Of a stretch of 59,827 nt of DNA, positions 41,460-50,545 are shown one piece after another; the stretch's first letter is position 1; every line of letters starts with the position of its first letter. The DNA is from CAZGCA01 sp964524145. Its GTDB lineage: Bacteria; Hydrogenedentota; CAZGCA01. Both the position numbers and the translations under genes were made by a program. The stretch spans positions 1-59,827 of the forward strand of contig CAZGCA010000029.1 in NCBI GenBank assembly GCA_964524145.1, written 5' to 3'. The notes beneath the pieces were generated by a model. The model was not told where the DNA came from and searched no databases. It was given only the letters and a program-made list of their open reading frames with translations.

Positions 41460-43358
41460 CTACCTCATCTTTCCAAAGACTCGTTCGAGCCGGCTGAGCA
41501 GCGACTCGGTTCGCTTGACCAACTGGGCCGTACCGACCGGTTCCTCTCCGGCCCCCGCATAACGGGCTGCATCGCACTGATCGAGTATCGCTACCACCTC
41601 AGAAATCAACTCCGGGGCAGCGCCCGCGGCCTCGAGCTTCTCGACCGTCTCTTCCGAGGTGAGAGCACCCGGAGCCAGGTTAAGCTTGTCCGAAAGATAA
41701 TTGCTGATGGCTCCCGCTATGCCCGGGCACGCTTCGCCGGTCCGGCCGGACCTGCAGGTCCTGGCCGCCGCTTTGAGCGTTGCGCGAGCGGTGCGCAGGG
41801 CGTTGAGGTGCCGCACATACCGGACGTCTGTCTTCAAACGGTACTTACGCCGGACGGCCAACAACACGAGGAGATGGGCGCACGGCGGCGCTGTGAGGAG
41901 CACCACCCACGCGGGCGCGGATAGTGTTTCCGACGAACTCAGCCGACCGGGAGTCGAATATATCGTGAAGATGTCCTCACCTACCACCTGTATCCCACGT
42001 TTGCCGGCAGCCGTGTCGAATGACACAACACGCATGGCCGTGGCGTTCGCAGCGGGAATGACGTTTAGCTCGAACGGGCCTCGGGCCAACGTGCGGTAGC
42101 TCTCTTGCTCTGTGTCGAAATACGTAAACTCAAGTTTTGGAATGACAAGCGTACCTTCTTTCTGGGGCCGCAATACTATCTCGAAGGATTTCTCGCCCTG
42201 CAGACCGTCGCGCCTCGACGTGATCTTCTGGTTGGGATCGAGCTCGTATCGCTTAACGTCTTCAACCTCCGGCAGCACAGGGTCACCTATACCGCTGATG
42301 CTCCCCGAGCCGCTTATCTTCGCAGTGAGCGTAATAGGCGCGCCAACCTCCACTTCTTCCGGCACCTTGTTGACCGACAGCTTGAACTGTCCGACGCTGC
42401 CGGTGAACGATGCAGGTTTGCCCGGCTCGGGAAGGGGTTTCACCGTCAGCGTCGTGGGTTCTGCTGTCAACGTGAACCGCTGTGTTCTTCCGAACAATGT
42501 TCTGGAGACTCGGACATTCCCTTCAGCACCTGCGCCCACGATCGTAAGCTCGCCTGGACGTACCGGAAACAAGGCAGTTGCCAATTCAAGGACCCTGTAC
42601 GGCACCCCATTGATGATCGTGTCATAGCCATCTCTTGTGTCAAGCGGCTCTGAAAGAAACCCTTCGAGCGTGGGTTGGATATAGCGTACGGGAGGCGCAA
42701 GCGTCACTTGAGACGCGACAAACAGCCTGAACAGGAGTATCACTTGTTCATTCACGTACGCTTCAATCTTGTCGGTCTCGACCGTCACATAGATGCCCTT
42801 TTGGGGTTGTGCGCGACCGGTTCCGCCCGCCCGAATCCCCCCGGCGTCGCGTACAGTGACCGCCACGGCATTTGTCGTGTACTGTCGTCTCCCGACTGTC
42901 ACCGTGGCGGGATCTATCCTGAAGCTGCCCGCCTTGACGGTCAGGAGTGTGTAGCTTGCAGTGGACTTCATGGACACCACACCGTTGACCAGGGACACTT
43001 GCGTTCCCTGTGACGGACCGAAGGCTACCCGAAACGCGTCCATAGCGGGGAGTTTGACGCGCACACCTGTCTGCACACCGGAGACCTCGACGGTGTACGT
43101 AAACGTCTCGCCCAGCCAGACGCTGTTTCTGTCCACGGTCGCTACAACGGATATGTCGTCCCCCAGTGCTTGAGAGGCGCTCGCGCCCGCCAAAGAGCAG
43201 ATCACGATCGTCAGGATCGCCAATTGCCATCGGGAAGTCCTACCGTCCAGGGCAGCACTTCCCTTATCGAAGACATGCTTACCTCTCCGCTTTTCGTCGT
43301 TCCCGCGACGGCGGGAATCCAGACAATAACGCGCTAATCCCATGTACACTCTCGTCAT
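41460..43358 (-). CDS. batD: BatD-like membrane protein with an N-terminal repeat-derived extension
   Basis: 632 residues from ATG 43358, which overlaps the upstream stop as TGATG; start uncertain. The protein has several beta-sandwich repeats of the BatD family (NSVWLGETFTYTVEVSG, VNEQVILLFRLFVASQVTL, KEGTLVIPKLEFTYFD), a late membrane helix, and a cytoplasmic C-terminus. A palindromic REP-like element (43300-43322) is translated near the N-terminus as CLDSRRRGNDE before the signal-like ILTIVICSLAGASAS, so either the gene uses a later non-ATG start or the repeat created an extension. Confidence 0.8.
   Translation of the reverse strand: MTRVYMGLARYCLDSRRRGNDEKRRGKHVFDKGSAALDGRTSRWQLAILTIVICSLAGASASQALGDDISVVATVDRNSVWLGETFTYTVEVSGVQTGVRVKLPAMDAFRVAFGPSQGTQVSLVNGVVSMKSTASYTLLTVKAGSFRIDPATVTVGRRQYTTNAVAVTVRDAGGIRAGGTGRAQPQKGIYVTVETDKIEAYVNEQVILLFRLFVASQVTLAPPVRYIQPTLEGFLSEPLDTRDGYDTIINGVPYRVLELATALFPVRPGELTIVGAGAEGNVRVSRTLFGRTQRFTLTAEPTTLTVKPLPEPGKPASFTGSVGQFKLSVNKVPEEVEVGAPITLTAKISGSGSISGIGDPVLPEVEDVKRYELDPNQKITSRRDGLQGEKSFEIVLRPQKEGTLVIPKLEFTYFDTEQESYRTLARGPFELNVIPAANATAMRVVSFDTAAGKRGIQVVGEDIFTIYSTPGRLSSSETLSAPAWVVLLTAPPCAHLLVLLAVRRKYRLKTDVRYVRHLNALRTARATLKAAARTCRSGRTGEACPGIAGAISNYLSDKLNLAPGALTSEETVEKLEAAGAAPELISEVVAILDQCDAARYAGAGEEPVGTAQLVKRTESLLSRLERVFGKMR
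43300..43322. repeat. REP-like palindrome inside the BatD start region
   Basis: GTTCCCGCGACGGCGGGAATC is a near-perfect hairpin of the widespread TTCCCGC...GCGGGAA REP type. It is unusual to find one within an in-frame coding stretch. Confidence 0.6.
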
Positions 43359-44188
43359 CACCAGTCCTTGATCACGAAGTCCCGGCGCGACTCGGTCGCT
43401 TTGCGCATTTGTTCTCGCGCGCGTCGCTCCTCTTCGGCGATGCTCTGCAGCACCTGGAGCGCCTCTTCCTCGGTCAGCTCCTCGTCGCGCACCTGCCGTT
43501 GCTCCTCCTGTTCTGCGGTCTCGTCCTGCTGGTCCTCGCTGGTCTGGCTTTCCTGCTCTTCCTGTTGCTCTTGTTGCTCACTCGACTGCTCGTCCTGTTC
43601 CTCGCGCTGGTCTTGCTGACCTTCTTGCTGATCTTGTTGTTGTTCTTGCTGCTGTTCCTGGTCCTGTTCTTGCTGCTGTTCCTGATTCTGTTGTTGCTGC
43701 TGCTTGTTAATCTCTTCCTTGATCCGCAGTTGCACGTATTCGAGATTGTGCTTTGCGTCGAGGTCCTCAGGATCGAGCTCTATCGCTCGTTTATAATACT
43801 CTATCGCCTCGCGCCACAACGAGATGTCGCCGCTCTGCTCGCCTTCCCGAAACCGGACATTGCCGATGTTGTACTGTGCCTTCTGCTCGATGGCGGAATC
43901 GCCGGTACGGATTGCGTCGTAGTATGCGTCGACAGCCTCGTCATACTTGCGCTGTTTGTACTTGACGTCGCCGATGTTGAAATGAAGCATCGGGTGTTCG
44001 GGCTCATCGATCTGTGTGTCGATATACCCTTCAAGAGCCTCGCCGTATCGACCTTCGTCATACTCCCTGTTTGCGGTCAAGACTTTCGACCGGATATCCT
44101 GAGCGTATCCGGTCCCGCTACAAAGTGTTATCGAGATCGTAATCGCGGCTAGAATTGTTGTTAACCGTACGCCTACTGTTCGGACCAT
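43358..44188 (-). CDS. BatC-like TPR protein with Gln/Glu-rich tract
   Basis: 276 residues from ATG 44188, overlapping the BatB stop by 16 bases; an earlier start at 44290 is unlikely. Signal peptide at 1-25. TPR repeats occupy 40-150 (YDEGRYGEALEGYIDTQ, MLHFNIGDVKYKQRKYDEAV, AIEYYKRAIELDPEDLDAKH). About 90 residues are then almost entirely glutamine and glutamic acid (QQEQDQEQQQEQQQ-type), followed by a helical acidic and arginine-rich tail. Position and TPRs fit the BatC/BatE group. The low-complexity tract is a candidate for slippage. Confidence 0.78.
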   Translation of the reverse strand: MVRTVGVRLTTILAAITISITLCSGTGYAQDIRSKVLTANREYDEGRYGEALEGYIDTQIDEPEHPMLHFNIGDVKYKQRKYDEAVDAYYDAIRTGDSAIEQKAQYNIGNVRFREGEQSGDISLWREAIEYYKRAIELDPEDLDAKHNLEYVQLRIKEEINKQQQQQNQEQQQEQDQEQQQEQQQDQQEGQQDQREEQDEQSSEQQEQQEEQESQTSEDQQDETAEQEEQRQVRDEELTEEEALQVLQSIAEEERRAREQMRKATESRRDFVIKDW

Positions 44189-45225
44189 CTTGTTTGCACC
44201 GCTTTCAATCTTCCAAGTACCGCCTGCGCCAGTTGTCCTATCGCACCCGTCTCGAGCATCACCAGAGCAATCGCAACAGCCAGCGGCCATTGGAACCGGT
44301 TCTCGTACCGTTTGATCCGCTGGCTGCCAAGCTCTTTCTCCTCCATCCGGGCGATACCTTCAGTGTAGATCTCCTCCAGCTCGCCGCCCGTAGCGCCTGC
44401 CATAACCGATTTGCCGCCGGTAGTCTGCGCGATCTTTTGGAGCATGACCTGGTCGAGCTTCGTCTGGACAACCTGTCCTTTGTCTTTGAGAAACGAATGC
44501 CGCCCCTCGGCGTCAACCACCGGTATGAGAGCGCCCTCGTTCGGGTTGCCTATGCCCACAGTATAGATGACGATGCCGTTCTTCTTGGCCTCCTCTGCCG
44601 CGCGCAACACGTCGCCGGTATGGTCCTCGCCGTCGGTGATCAGTATGATAGCTTTGTACTGCTTGACCGTATCCTCGAACGCTTCAATCGACTTGAGTAT
44701 CGCGCTCGCTATCGCGGTCCCGCCTCGAGGTATGATATCGGGTTCGATCTCGTTCAGGGTCATTCTGGCAAACCCGTAGTCAAGGGTCAGCGGACATTGC
44801 GCAAAGCTGCTGCCCGCAAACCCTACGAGCGCTATCCTGTCACCCTCCAAAAGCCTGAGCAGGTCCTCGACCTCTCGTTTCGCACGGTCCAGACGCGATG
44901 GGGGAACGTCCTGCGCGAGCATACTCTTCGACACATCGATCGCGACCACGATATCCACGCCCTGGCGTTTGACCTCCTCCCAGTGGTATCCCCACTTCGG
45001 CTGTACGAGCGCCAACACCATGAACACGATGGCGACCACGATGAGCATCGCGGAATTACGCACGCGGTTCGAACCCGTCTGCGGCACCAGCCTCGCCAGA
45101 AGCCCGGCCCCGGCAAACTGCTCGAGCAGCCGGCGTTTCTTGCGCCACGTGTACCGGTAGAAAAGGATGAGGAGCGGCACGACAGCCAGTGCCACATACA
45201 GGTAACTCAGATGTCCGTACTGCAT
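44173..45225 (-). CDS. batB: BatB-like von Willebrand A membrane protein
   Basis: 350 residues from ATG 45225 (GGAAGAGAG upstream). Two N-terminal membrane helices precede a vWA domain with a full MIDAS: DVSKSM, threonine in PRGGTAIASAI, and aspartate in LITDGEDHTG. A last helix near the C-terminus completes the topology. BatA and BatB are paired vWA proteins in the Bat (aerotolerance) operon, likely assembling with MoxR. Confidence 0.9.
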   Translation of the reverse strand: MQYGHLSYLYVALAVVPLLILFYRYTWRKKRRLLEQFAGAGLLARLVPQTGSNRVRNSAMLIVVAIVFMVLALVQPKWGYHWEEVKRQGVDIVVAIDVSKSMLAQDVPPSRLDRAKREVEDLLRLLEGDRIALVGFAGSSFAQCPLTLDYGFARMTLNEIEPDIIPRGGTAIASAILKSIEAFEDTVKQYKAIILITDGEDHTGDVLRAAEEAKKNGIVIYTVGIGNPNEGALIPVVDAEGRHSFLKDKGQVVQTKLDQVMLQKIAQTTGGKSVMAGATGGELEEIYTEGIARMEEKELGSQRIKRYENRFQWPLAVAIALVMLETGAIGQLAQAVLGRLKAVQTRWSEQ

Positions 45226-45235
45226 CTCTCTTCCT

Positions 45236-46231
45236 TCACGGTATCTTCCGGTACACTGTGCCGGCGAGCACCGTCTCAAGCAGTATGAGCGCGAGTGCCG
45301 GCACAACGAAGTACGGGAACAACTCCCGGTACTCCGAGTACTTTTCCACGGTCGCGGTGGTCTTCTCCATCCGGTCTATCTCGTCATATATCTTCTCGAG
45401 CGACTCCGTGTCGGTCGCGCGAAAGTACTTCCCGTCGGTTATCTCGGCTATCCTCGTGAGCCGTTCGTCGTCGATCTTGATTTCGACCGTTCTCAACACC
45501 TCGCGACCAAGCATGTCCGTAAACGGGTACGGCACCTTGCCTTTCGAGCCGGCCCCGATCGTGTATATCCTTATGCCGAGCGCTTTTGCAGCCTGCGCTG
45601 CCGTTTCGGGGTCTATCTTGCTCGCGTTGTCCACACCGTCCGTGAGCAGTATGATGACCTTGCTTTTCGCCTCGCTGTCCTTCAACCGCGCGGTGGCGGT
45701 TCCTATCGCAGTACCGATTGCCGTCCCGTCCTCTATCATGCCGATCTCGGCTTTGTCCAACAGGTTCAGGAGCACGCCGTAGTCAAGCGTGAGCGGACAC
45801 TGCGTGTACGGGTAGCGCGAGAAGACCACGAGCCCGATCCGGTCGCTCTGCCGGTTGCGAATGAACCGTTTAACCGCCTGCTTGACCACGTACAGCCTAT
45901 CGCGGCCGCGGCCGCCTATCTGGAAATCGCGCGCACGCATGCTTCCGGATATGTCGATCACCAGTTCGATGTCAATACCCTCGGTCGTCACTTTCGTGTG
46001 CTCTATCCCTTTCTGCGGTCGTGCAAACCCCAAAACGAGCAGCCCGATGGCTCCACATCTCAGCACAAACACAATATGCCTCGTCACCACGCGAAGCGAC
46101 GGCGCAAGTCCCTTAACATACCTCACCGACGAGAACTGCATCCAACTGCTCGAGCGACGCAGCAGATAAGCCACAAAGAGCAGCGGCAGAACAGCCAGTA
46201 GCAAGAGCAATCCCGGGTCGGCAAATCTCAT
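45236..46231 (-). CDS. batA: BatA-like von Willebrand A membrane protein
   Basis: 331 residues; ATG overlaps the previous stop as ATGA. Two N-terminal helices (GLLLLLAVLPLLFVAYL), vWA domain with MIDAS DISGSM, the T of GTAIGTAIGTATARL and ILLTDGVDNASK, and a last helix. The near repeat GTAIGTAIGTA is notable. Ten bases separate it from BatB. Known to act with BatB and MoxR at the membrane; exact substrate unknown. Confidence 0.93.
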   Translation of the reverse strand: MRFADPGLLLLLAVLPLLFVAYLLRRSSSWMQFSSVRYVKGLAPSLRVVTRHIVFVLRCGAIGLLVLGFARPQKGIEHTKVTTEGIDIELVIDISGSMRARDFQIGGRGRDRLYVVKQAVKRFIRNRQSDRIGLVVFSRYPYTQCPLTLDYGVLLNLLDKAEIGMIEDGTAIGTAIGTATARLKDSEAKSKVIILLTDGVDNASKIDPETAAQAAKALGIRIYTIGAGSKGKVPYPFTDMLGREVLRTVEIKIDDERLTRIAEITDGKYFRATDTESLEKIYDEIDRMEKTTATVEKYSEYRELFPYFVVPALALILLETVLAGTVYRKIP

Positions 46232-47250
46232 GGCTCGGATACTCCGACTGCGACCAACTCTTCCCGGCTCTCTTCCACGCCGTCCTCCGGCTCAGCGCTT
46301 GTTTCGTCGACGAGCCGGACGGCTGCCCCGAACGCCTGCGCGGCTTCCTCGGGGCTCGGACCGTACCTGGCGAACTTCACCATGTCGCAATGCTCCAGGA
46401 ATGCGCTCACAAGCGACCTGTGCTCTTCCCTGAGGACTGTGCTCCTTGACGCCACATCGAAAAACTCCTCCGTCGTCATCTCGGGAGCACGCAACCCGAA
46501 CCTGTTCTCCAGATAGTGTCTCGCAATGCCCGACAACAACACGTAGTACTGTTCGTAATCGCCTTTCTCGACCAACCCCAGCGATCGGAGGTACTCGAGC
46601 TGACGATACGCTGCCTCGGCAGGTGTCTCACGAGGCCCTTCTTCCTCCGCCTTGCGCCGTCTGCGGACAACGATCACCACACCCGCAAGAACGGCACACA
46701 CAACAGCCACTACAACCGCTAGGGCTATGTAGTACGGTCCGTAGTCGCGCGGGACTTCGAGCGGCGGCTTGATGTCTTTCAGTTCACGCTTCTCGGCTTC
46801 TGTCGGCAGCACGCTCGACACGACGACCCCAATCTGCGGCGCCTGGACAATCTTCTGCTCTTCAGAGCCCTCCGTCGAGTACGTCACCGTTGCAGCAGGT
46901 ATCGGGTAGTCGGCGACTATGTACGTATCCAGAACGTACCACTGCGACTCGACACGGTTGCCCCACTTGTTGATGCGCGGTTCGCCACGCCGGAAATCCA
47001 TTATTGCGAACCCGGCCAGATTCTCGCCAAACTCCGGGAATGCACACGTCAACGCGGGGTTGGACTCGATGGTTATCCTATACCTGACTCTCTCGCCGAT
47101 GGTGATAACAGCCTTGTCCACATCCACCGCGACAACCGGCGGCTCATCCGCAGCGAGCTTTCTGCCGACGCTCGTTTCGTCCGTCCGGACACACGAGCAC
47201 AGTGCGAAAGCAAGCAGAACAAACGCTGCCAGTTTTCCTCTACGTGCCAA
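46228..47250 (-). CDS. DUF4381-like probable lipoprotein of the bat operon
   Basis: 340 residues from TTG 47250, which has AAGGA nearby and avoids deep overlap with the parvulin gene; ATGs at 47304 and 47328 are alternatives. Signal sequence LAAFVLLAFALCSC has a lipobox-like LCSC. Residues 25-130 are a beta-sandwich (VAVDVDKAVITIGERVRYRI), then one membrane helix (ALAVVVAVVCAVLAGVVIVV) with a basic border, then a helical cytoplasmic domain (EYLRSLGLVEKGDYEQYYVL, LENRFGLRAPEMTTEEFFDV). Overlaps batA by four bases. Related to the DUF4381 proteins of such operons. Confidence 0.7.
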   Translation of the reverse strand: MARRGKLAAFVLLAFALCSCVRTDETSVGRKLAADEPPVVAVDVDKAVITIGERVRYRITIESNPALTCAFPEFGENLAGFAIMDFRRGEPRINKWGNRVESQWYVLDTYIVADYPIPAATVTYSTEGSEEQKIVQAPQIGVVVSSVLPTEAEKRELKDIKPPLEVPRDYGPYYIALAVVVAVVCAVLAGVVIVVRRRRKAEEEGPRETPAEAAYRQLEYLRSLGLVEKGDYEQYYVLLSGIARHYLENRFGLRAPEMTTEEFFDVASRSTVLREEHRSLVSAFLEHCDMVKFARYGPSPEEAAQAFGAAVRLVDETSAEPEDGVEESREELVAVGVSEP

Positions 47251-48619
47251 CTTTCTTGTCCTTGGAAGACCCGGTGAACAGCCGGTTCTCGAACATCTCG
47301 ACATTCTCAGCCTTGAGAATATCCTCAATCATCCGCCGGTACTCCTCCCCCTCCTTCATCGCGCGATACTGGTACTCCGCCTCCTTCTTCACCTCATCGA
47401 ACGGTCGTTGCCGCTGGGGCTTCGTCTCGATCACTTTGAACACGTGGAATTCGCTGTCGTCTTTGAGCAGTCCCGTCGTCTTGCCGGCTTCGGTCTCGAA
47501 TATGGCCTTCACAAACTCCGGGTTGGGCCCGAGCCCCGGTACGGACCCGCCCTCCGTGATCCAGCCGGCGAGTTCGCCGCCCTTATCTTTCGTCTTCTCA
47601 TCCTCGGAATGCTCCCGAGCCAACGTCGCGAACTCCTCGCCGCTTTCGATCTTCCCGATCAACTTCTTCGCTTTCGTTTCGTCCTTCACCAGTATGTGGG
47701 CAGCCCGAGCCTTTGCCTTCTCGACGAACTTGCCCTTATTCGCGTCGTAGTAGAGCCGGACATCCTCGGGCGTGATCTTCACCTTGCTCTTGACCTCGTC
47801 CTCGAGCAGCTTCCTGACCACCGACTGTCTCAGGTAATCCTGCGCCTGCTGGACGACCTCCGGATCTTTGTCGAGCTCCATTCGCAACGCTTTTTTATAG
47901 AGCAGATGCTCGGCAAGGTACTGTTTGAGGAACAGTGCCTTCTGCTCCGGTTCCGAGAAGTTGCGCTGCGACCAAGGCGGCATCTTCTGTATTTCGCGGT
48001 TCAGGTCGCCTTCAGTCACTACGTCGTTGCCTATACGAGCGAGTATCACTTCACCCTTGGCGACGTCCTTCTCCGGGCGGCCCAAAGACGTCGTTTCGGT
48101 GAGCACGTTCTGCGCGTCAATCAGCCGGTCCAGCCGTTCGAGACAACTCACCATCTTCGTGTTGATCTCGGTCTCGAGCGCCGCGTCGGGACCGGCCACC
48201 TGCGCCTGATAAAGGAACGCGAGCGCCGTCTCGTAATCGCCTTCGCTCATCGCAAGCTTGGCGACCGTGTAACACACGCCGGCGCGTTCCGCACCGGGAA
48301 TATCCGCCGAGTCAAGGTATTTCTGGTACGCCGCAACCGCCATACTCGGAAGCGTTTCACTCAGCTTGTTCGCAAGCTCACGCTGTGCGTCCGGGGACCA
48401 CGCAGGAGTTTCCTCCATTCGCGACGGTTTCTGCGTCACAATCAAACCAACCAGAACCGCGAACATCACAATGGCAACGGACGTGAAGAAGACGCCCCGC
48501 GCATCGAACACCTTGCCGCTGCCGGCGTTCGCCCTTCGTGACCGCCGATCGAATTCAGCAAACTCCTTCCGGAGCTTGTCCGCAGGTTTGCTCTGACTAA
48601 GTCCGTTGTTCTCAGGCAT
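47240..48619 (-). CDS. Membrane-anchored parvulin-type peptidyl-prolyl isomerase within the bat operon
   Basis: 459 residues. One membrane helix at about 45-65 (FFTSVAIVMFAVLVGLIV) leaves most of the protein outside. Residues 70-160 have TPR-like helices (AVAAYQKYLDSADI, GDYETALAFLYQAQ). The SurA-like chaperone helices precede the parvulin domain at about 300-410 (ARAAHILVKDETKAKKL, REHSEDEKTKDKGGELAGWI, EFVKAIFETEAGKTTG, FHVFKVIE). Known relatives isomerise prolyl bonds and hold unfolded exported proteins. It overlaps its upstream gene by 8 bases. A parvulin is not a standard member of this operon. Confidence 0.9.
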   Translation of the reverse strand: MPENNGLSQSKPADKLRKEFAEFDRRSRRANAGSGKVFDARGVFFTSVAIVMFAVLVGLIVTQKPSRMEETPAWSPDAQRELANKLSETLPSMAVAAYQKYLDSADIPGAERAGVCYTVAKLAMSEGDYETALAFLYQAQVAGPDAALETEINTKMVSCLERLDRLIDAQNVLTETTSLGRPEKDVAKGEVILARIGNDVVTEGDLNREIQKMPPWSQRNFSEPEQKALFLKQYLAEHLLYKKALRMELDKDPEVVQQAQDYLRQSVVRKLLEDEVKSKVKITPEDVRLYYDANKGKFVEKAKARAAHILVKDETKAKKLIGKIESGEEFATLAREHSEDEKTKDKGGELAGWITEGGSVPGLGPNPEFVKAIFETEAGKTTGLLKDDSEFHVFKVIETKPQRQRPFDEVKKEAEYQYRAMKEGEEYRRMIEDILKAENVEMFENRLFTGSSKDKKVGT

Positions 48620-49490
48620 ATCGACGCTCCCTCATCCTAAAAAACTTCAGCAGCTCTTCAATGTACGGTTTGTCCGTTCTCACGTTGATCGAATCGATTC
48701 CCGTTGACCGGAAGACGGCCTGCCGCGCCTGTACGGCCTCGCCTGCGAGTCTTGCGAACTCGGCCCTCGCGCGCTTGTCCGAAGCGTCAACGAGCTTCAG
48801 CTCGCCGGTCTCTGCGTCCATCAGCTCGATCAAGCCCACACCGGGCAACGCCTCCTCGCGCGGGTCGGTAATCGTTACCGCTATCACGTCGTGCCGTTTT
48901 GAGACGACACGCAACACCTTCTCGTATCCTTCTGCCATGAAGTCCGACACCAGAAACACCACGCAACGTCTCGTTGTCACCCTGTTCAGAAACTCGAGCG
49001 CCGCGACCAGGTCTGTTCCGCGGTTCACCGGCTCATAGTACAAGACCTCCCTGATCACTCGCAGCACGTGCGGGCGCCCCTTCTTCGGCGGCACATACTT
49101 CTCGACGTCACCGGTGAACATGATCAGCCCGACCTTATCGTTGTTCTTTATGGCCGAGAACGCCAACAGAGCGCACAATTCCGCTGCCATCTCGTTCTTG
49201 AGCTTCTCCTGGCTGCCGAAGATGCCCGAACCGCTCACGTCCACAACGAGCATCACGGTCAGCTCGCGTTCCTCCGTGAAGAGCTTCACGAACGGCCGCC
49301 CTGTGCGCGCCGTGACGTTCCAGTCAATCGAGCGAATATCGTCGCCGGGCTGGTACTCGCGCACCTCCTTGAACTCCATCCCCTGGCCTTTGAAGACGCT
49401 CTCATACTGGCCGGCCAGAACGTCGTTGACCAGGTGGCTGGTGCGGATTTGTATCCTGCGAATCTGTTTCAGTAGTTCCTTCGGGATCAC
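48612..49490 (-). CDS. DUF58 protein
   Basis: 292 residues, the small soluble class of DUF58. The hallmark YQPGDDIRSIDWNVTARTGR is intact, and the middle has a vWA-like MIDAS (VVDVSGSGIFGSQE). DUF58 proteins are always near MoxR ATPases in Bat-type operons. Its ATG overlaps the moxR stop as ATGA. Confidence 0.94.
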   Translation of the reverse strand: MIPKELLKQIRRIQIRTSHLVNDVLAGQYESVFKGQGMEFKEVREYQPGDDIRSIDWNVTARTGRPFVKLFTEERELTVMLVVDVSGSGIFGSQEKLKNEMAAELCALLAFSAIKNNDKVGLIMFTGDVEKYVPPKKGRPHVLRVIREVLYYEPVNRGTDLVAALEFLNRVTTRRCVVFLVSDFMAEGYEKVLRVVSKRHDVIAVTITDPREEALPGVGLIELMDAETGELKLVDASDKRARAEFARLAGEAVQARQAVFRSTGIDSINVRTDKPYIEELLKFFRMRERRYA

Positions 49491-50473
49491 GGAACCGGTA
49501 CCTCGTCAAATATCCTGCCTACGATATCCTCGCTTGTCAGCTCCTCGGCTTCTGCCTCGTATGTGACGATGACCCTGTGCCGCAGCACGTCCATACCGAT
49601 GGATTTCACGTCCTGCGGCGTCACGTACCCGCGACCTTGGAGAAATGCGTACGCCTTGGCCGTCTGCTTCAGGTAGATCGATGCCCGGGGCGACGCGCCG
49701 TACTCGATCAGGCTTTCCACGGGGATGTTGTATGCTGCCGGTTCGCGGGTCGCAAACACCAGGTCCACGATGTAATCCTTTATCTTGTCGTCCATGTACA
49801 CCTGGTCCACAACCGTGCGCGCGTCGAGGATATCCGCCGGCGTCACGACCGGGTCGACTTCCGGCGTAACGCCTATTTCGACACGATCCATGATCTGGCG
49901 TTCCTCTGCCTTGTTCGGGTAACCGACGCTCAGTTTGAGCATGAACCTGTCGACCTGGGCTTCCGGCAGCGGGTACGTTCCTTCCTGTTCGATAGGGTTC
50001 TGGGTCGCCAACACGAGAAAAGGTTCTTCGAGCGGAAACGTCTCATCGCCGATCGTCACCTGCCGCTCCTGCATCGCCTCGAGCAGCGCGCTCTGAACTT
50101 TCGCCGGCGCCCGATTGATCTCGTCGGCGAGGATTATGTTCGCGAACATGGGCCCTTTGCGCGTGGTAAAATCCCCCGTGCGCGGGTTGTATACAAGCGT
50201 CCCGATGAGGTCCGCAGGAAGCAGGTCGGGCGTGAACTGTATCCGCTGGAACTTGGTGTGTATCGCGTTGGCCAGCGCGCGCACCGCGGTAGTCTTTGCC
50301 AGCCCGGGCACGCCCTCGAGCAGCACGTGACCGTTGGACAGAATACCGACGAGCAGCCGCTCGATCATGTAATGCTGCCCGACAATGAGTTTCTCGATTT
50401 CGGTCACTATTCGCCCGACAAGTTCTTGTCTCTCCCTGACCCTCTCGGTAATCTCTCTTACGTCTGTCTCCAT
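49487..50473 (-). CDS. moxR: MoxR-family AAA+ ATPase
   Basis: 328 residues from ATG 50473 (GAGGAG upstream; an extension to 50536 is not supported). Walker A LLEGVPGLAKTTAVRALANA, Walker B ANIILADEINRAPAK, MoxR helix insert QERQVTIGDETFPLEEP, and sensor LVLATQNPIEQEGTYPLPEAQ. Acts as a remodelling chaperone for the vWA proteins downstream. Complete. Confidence 0.95.
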   Translation of the reverse strand: METDVREITERVRERQELVGRIVTEIEKLIVGQHYMIERLLVGILSNGHVLLEGVPGLAKTTAVRALANAIHTKFQRIQFTPDLLPADLIGTLVYNPRTGDFTTRKGPMFANIILADEINRAPAKVQSALLEAMQERQVTIGDETFPLEEPFLVLATQNPIEQEGTYPLPEAQVDRFMLKLSVGYPNKAEERQIMDRVEIGVTPEVDPVVTPADILDARTVVDQVYMDDKIKDYIVDLVFATREPAAYNIPVESLIEYGASPRASIYLKQTAKAYAFLQGRGYVTPQDVKSIGMDVLRHRVIVTYEAEAEELTSEDIVGRIFDEVPVP

Positions 50474-50545
50474 AGCCGAGCTATCTCCTCTTGTGATTGA
50501 TCGGTCTCGTTGCCTGGACGGCTGTCTGCGTATCACCCAGCTTCT

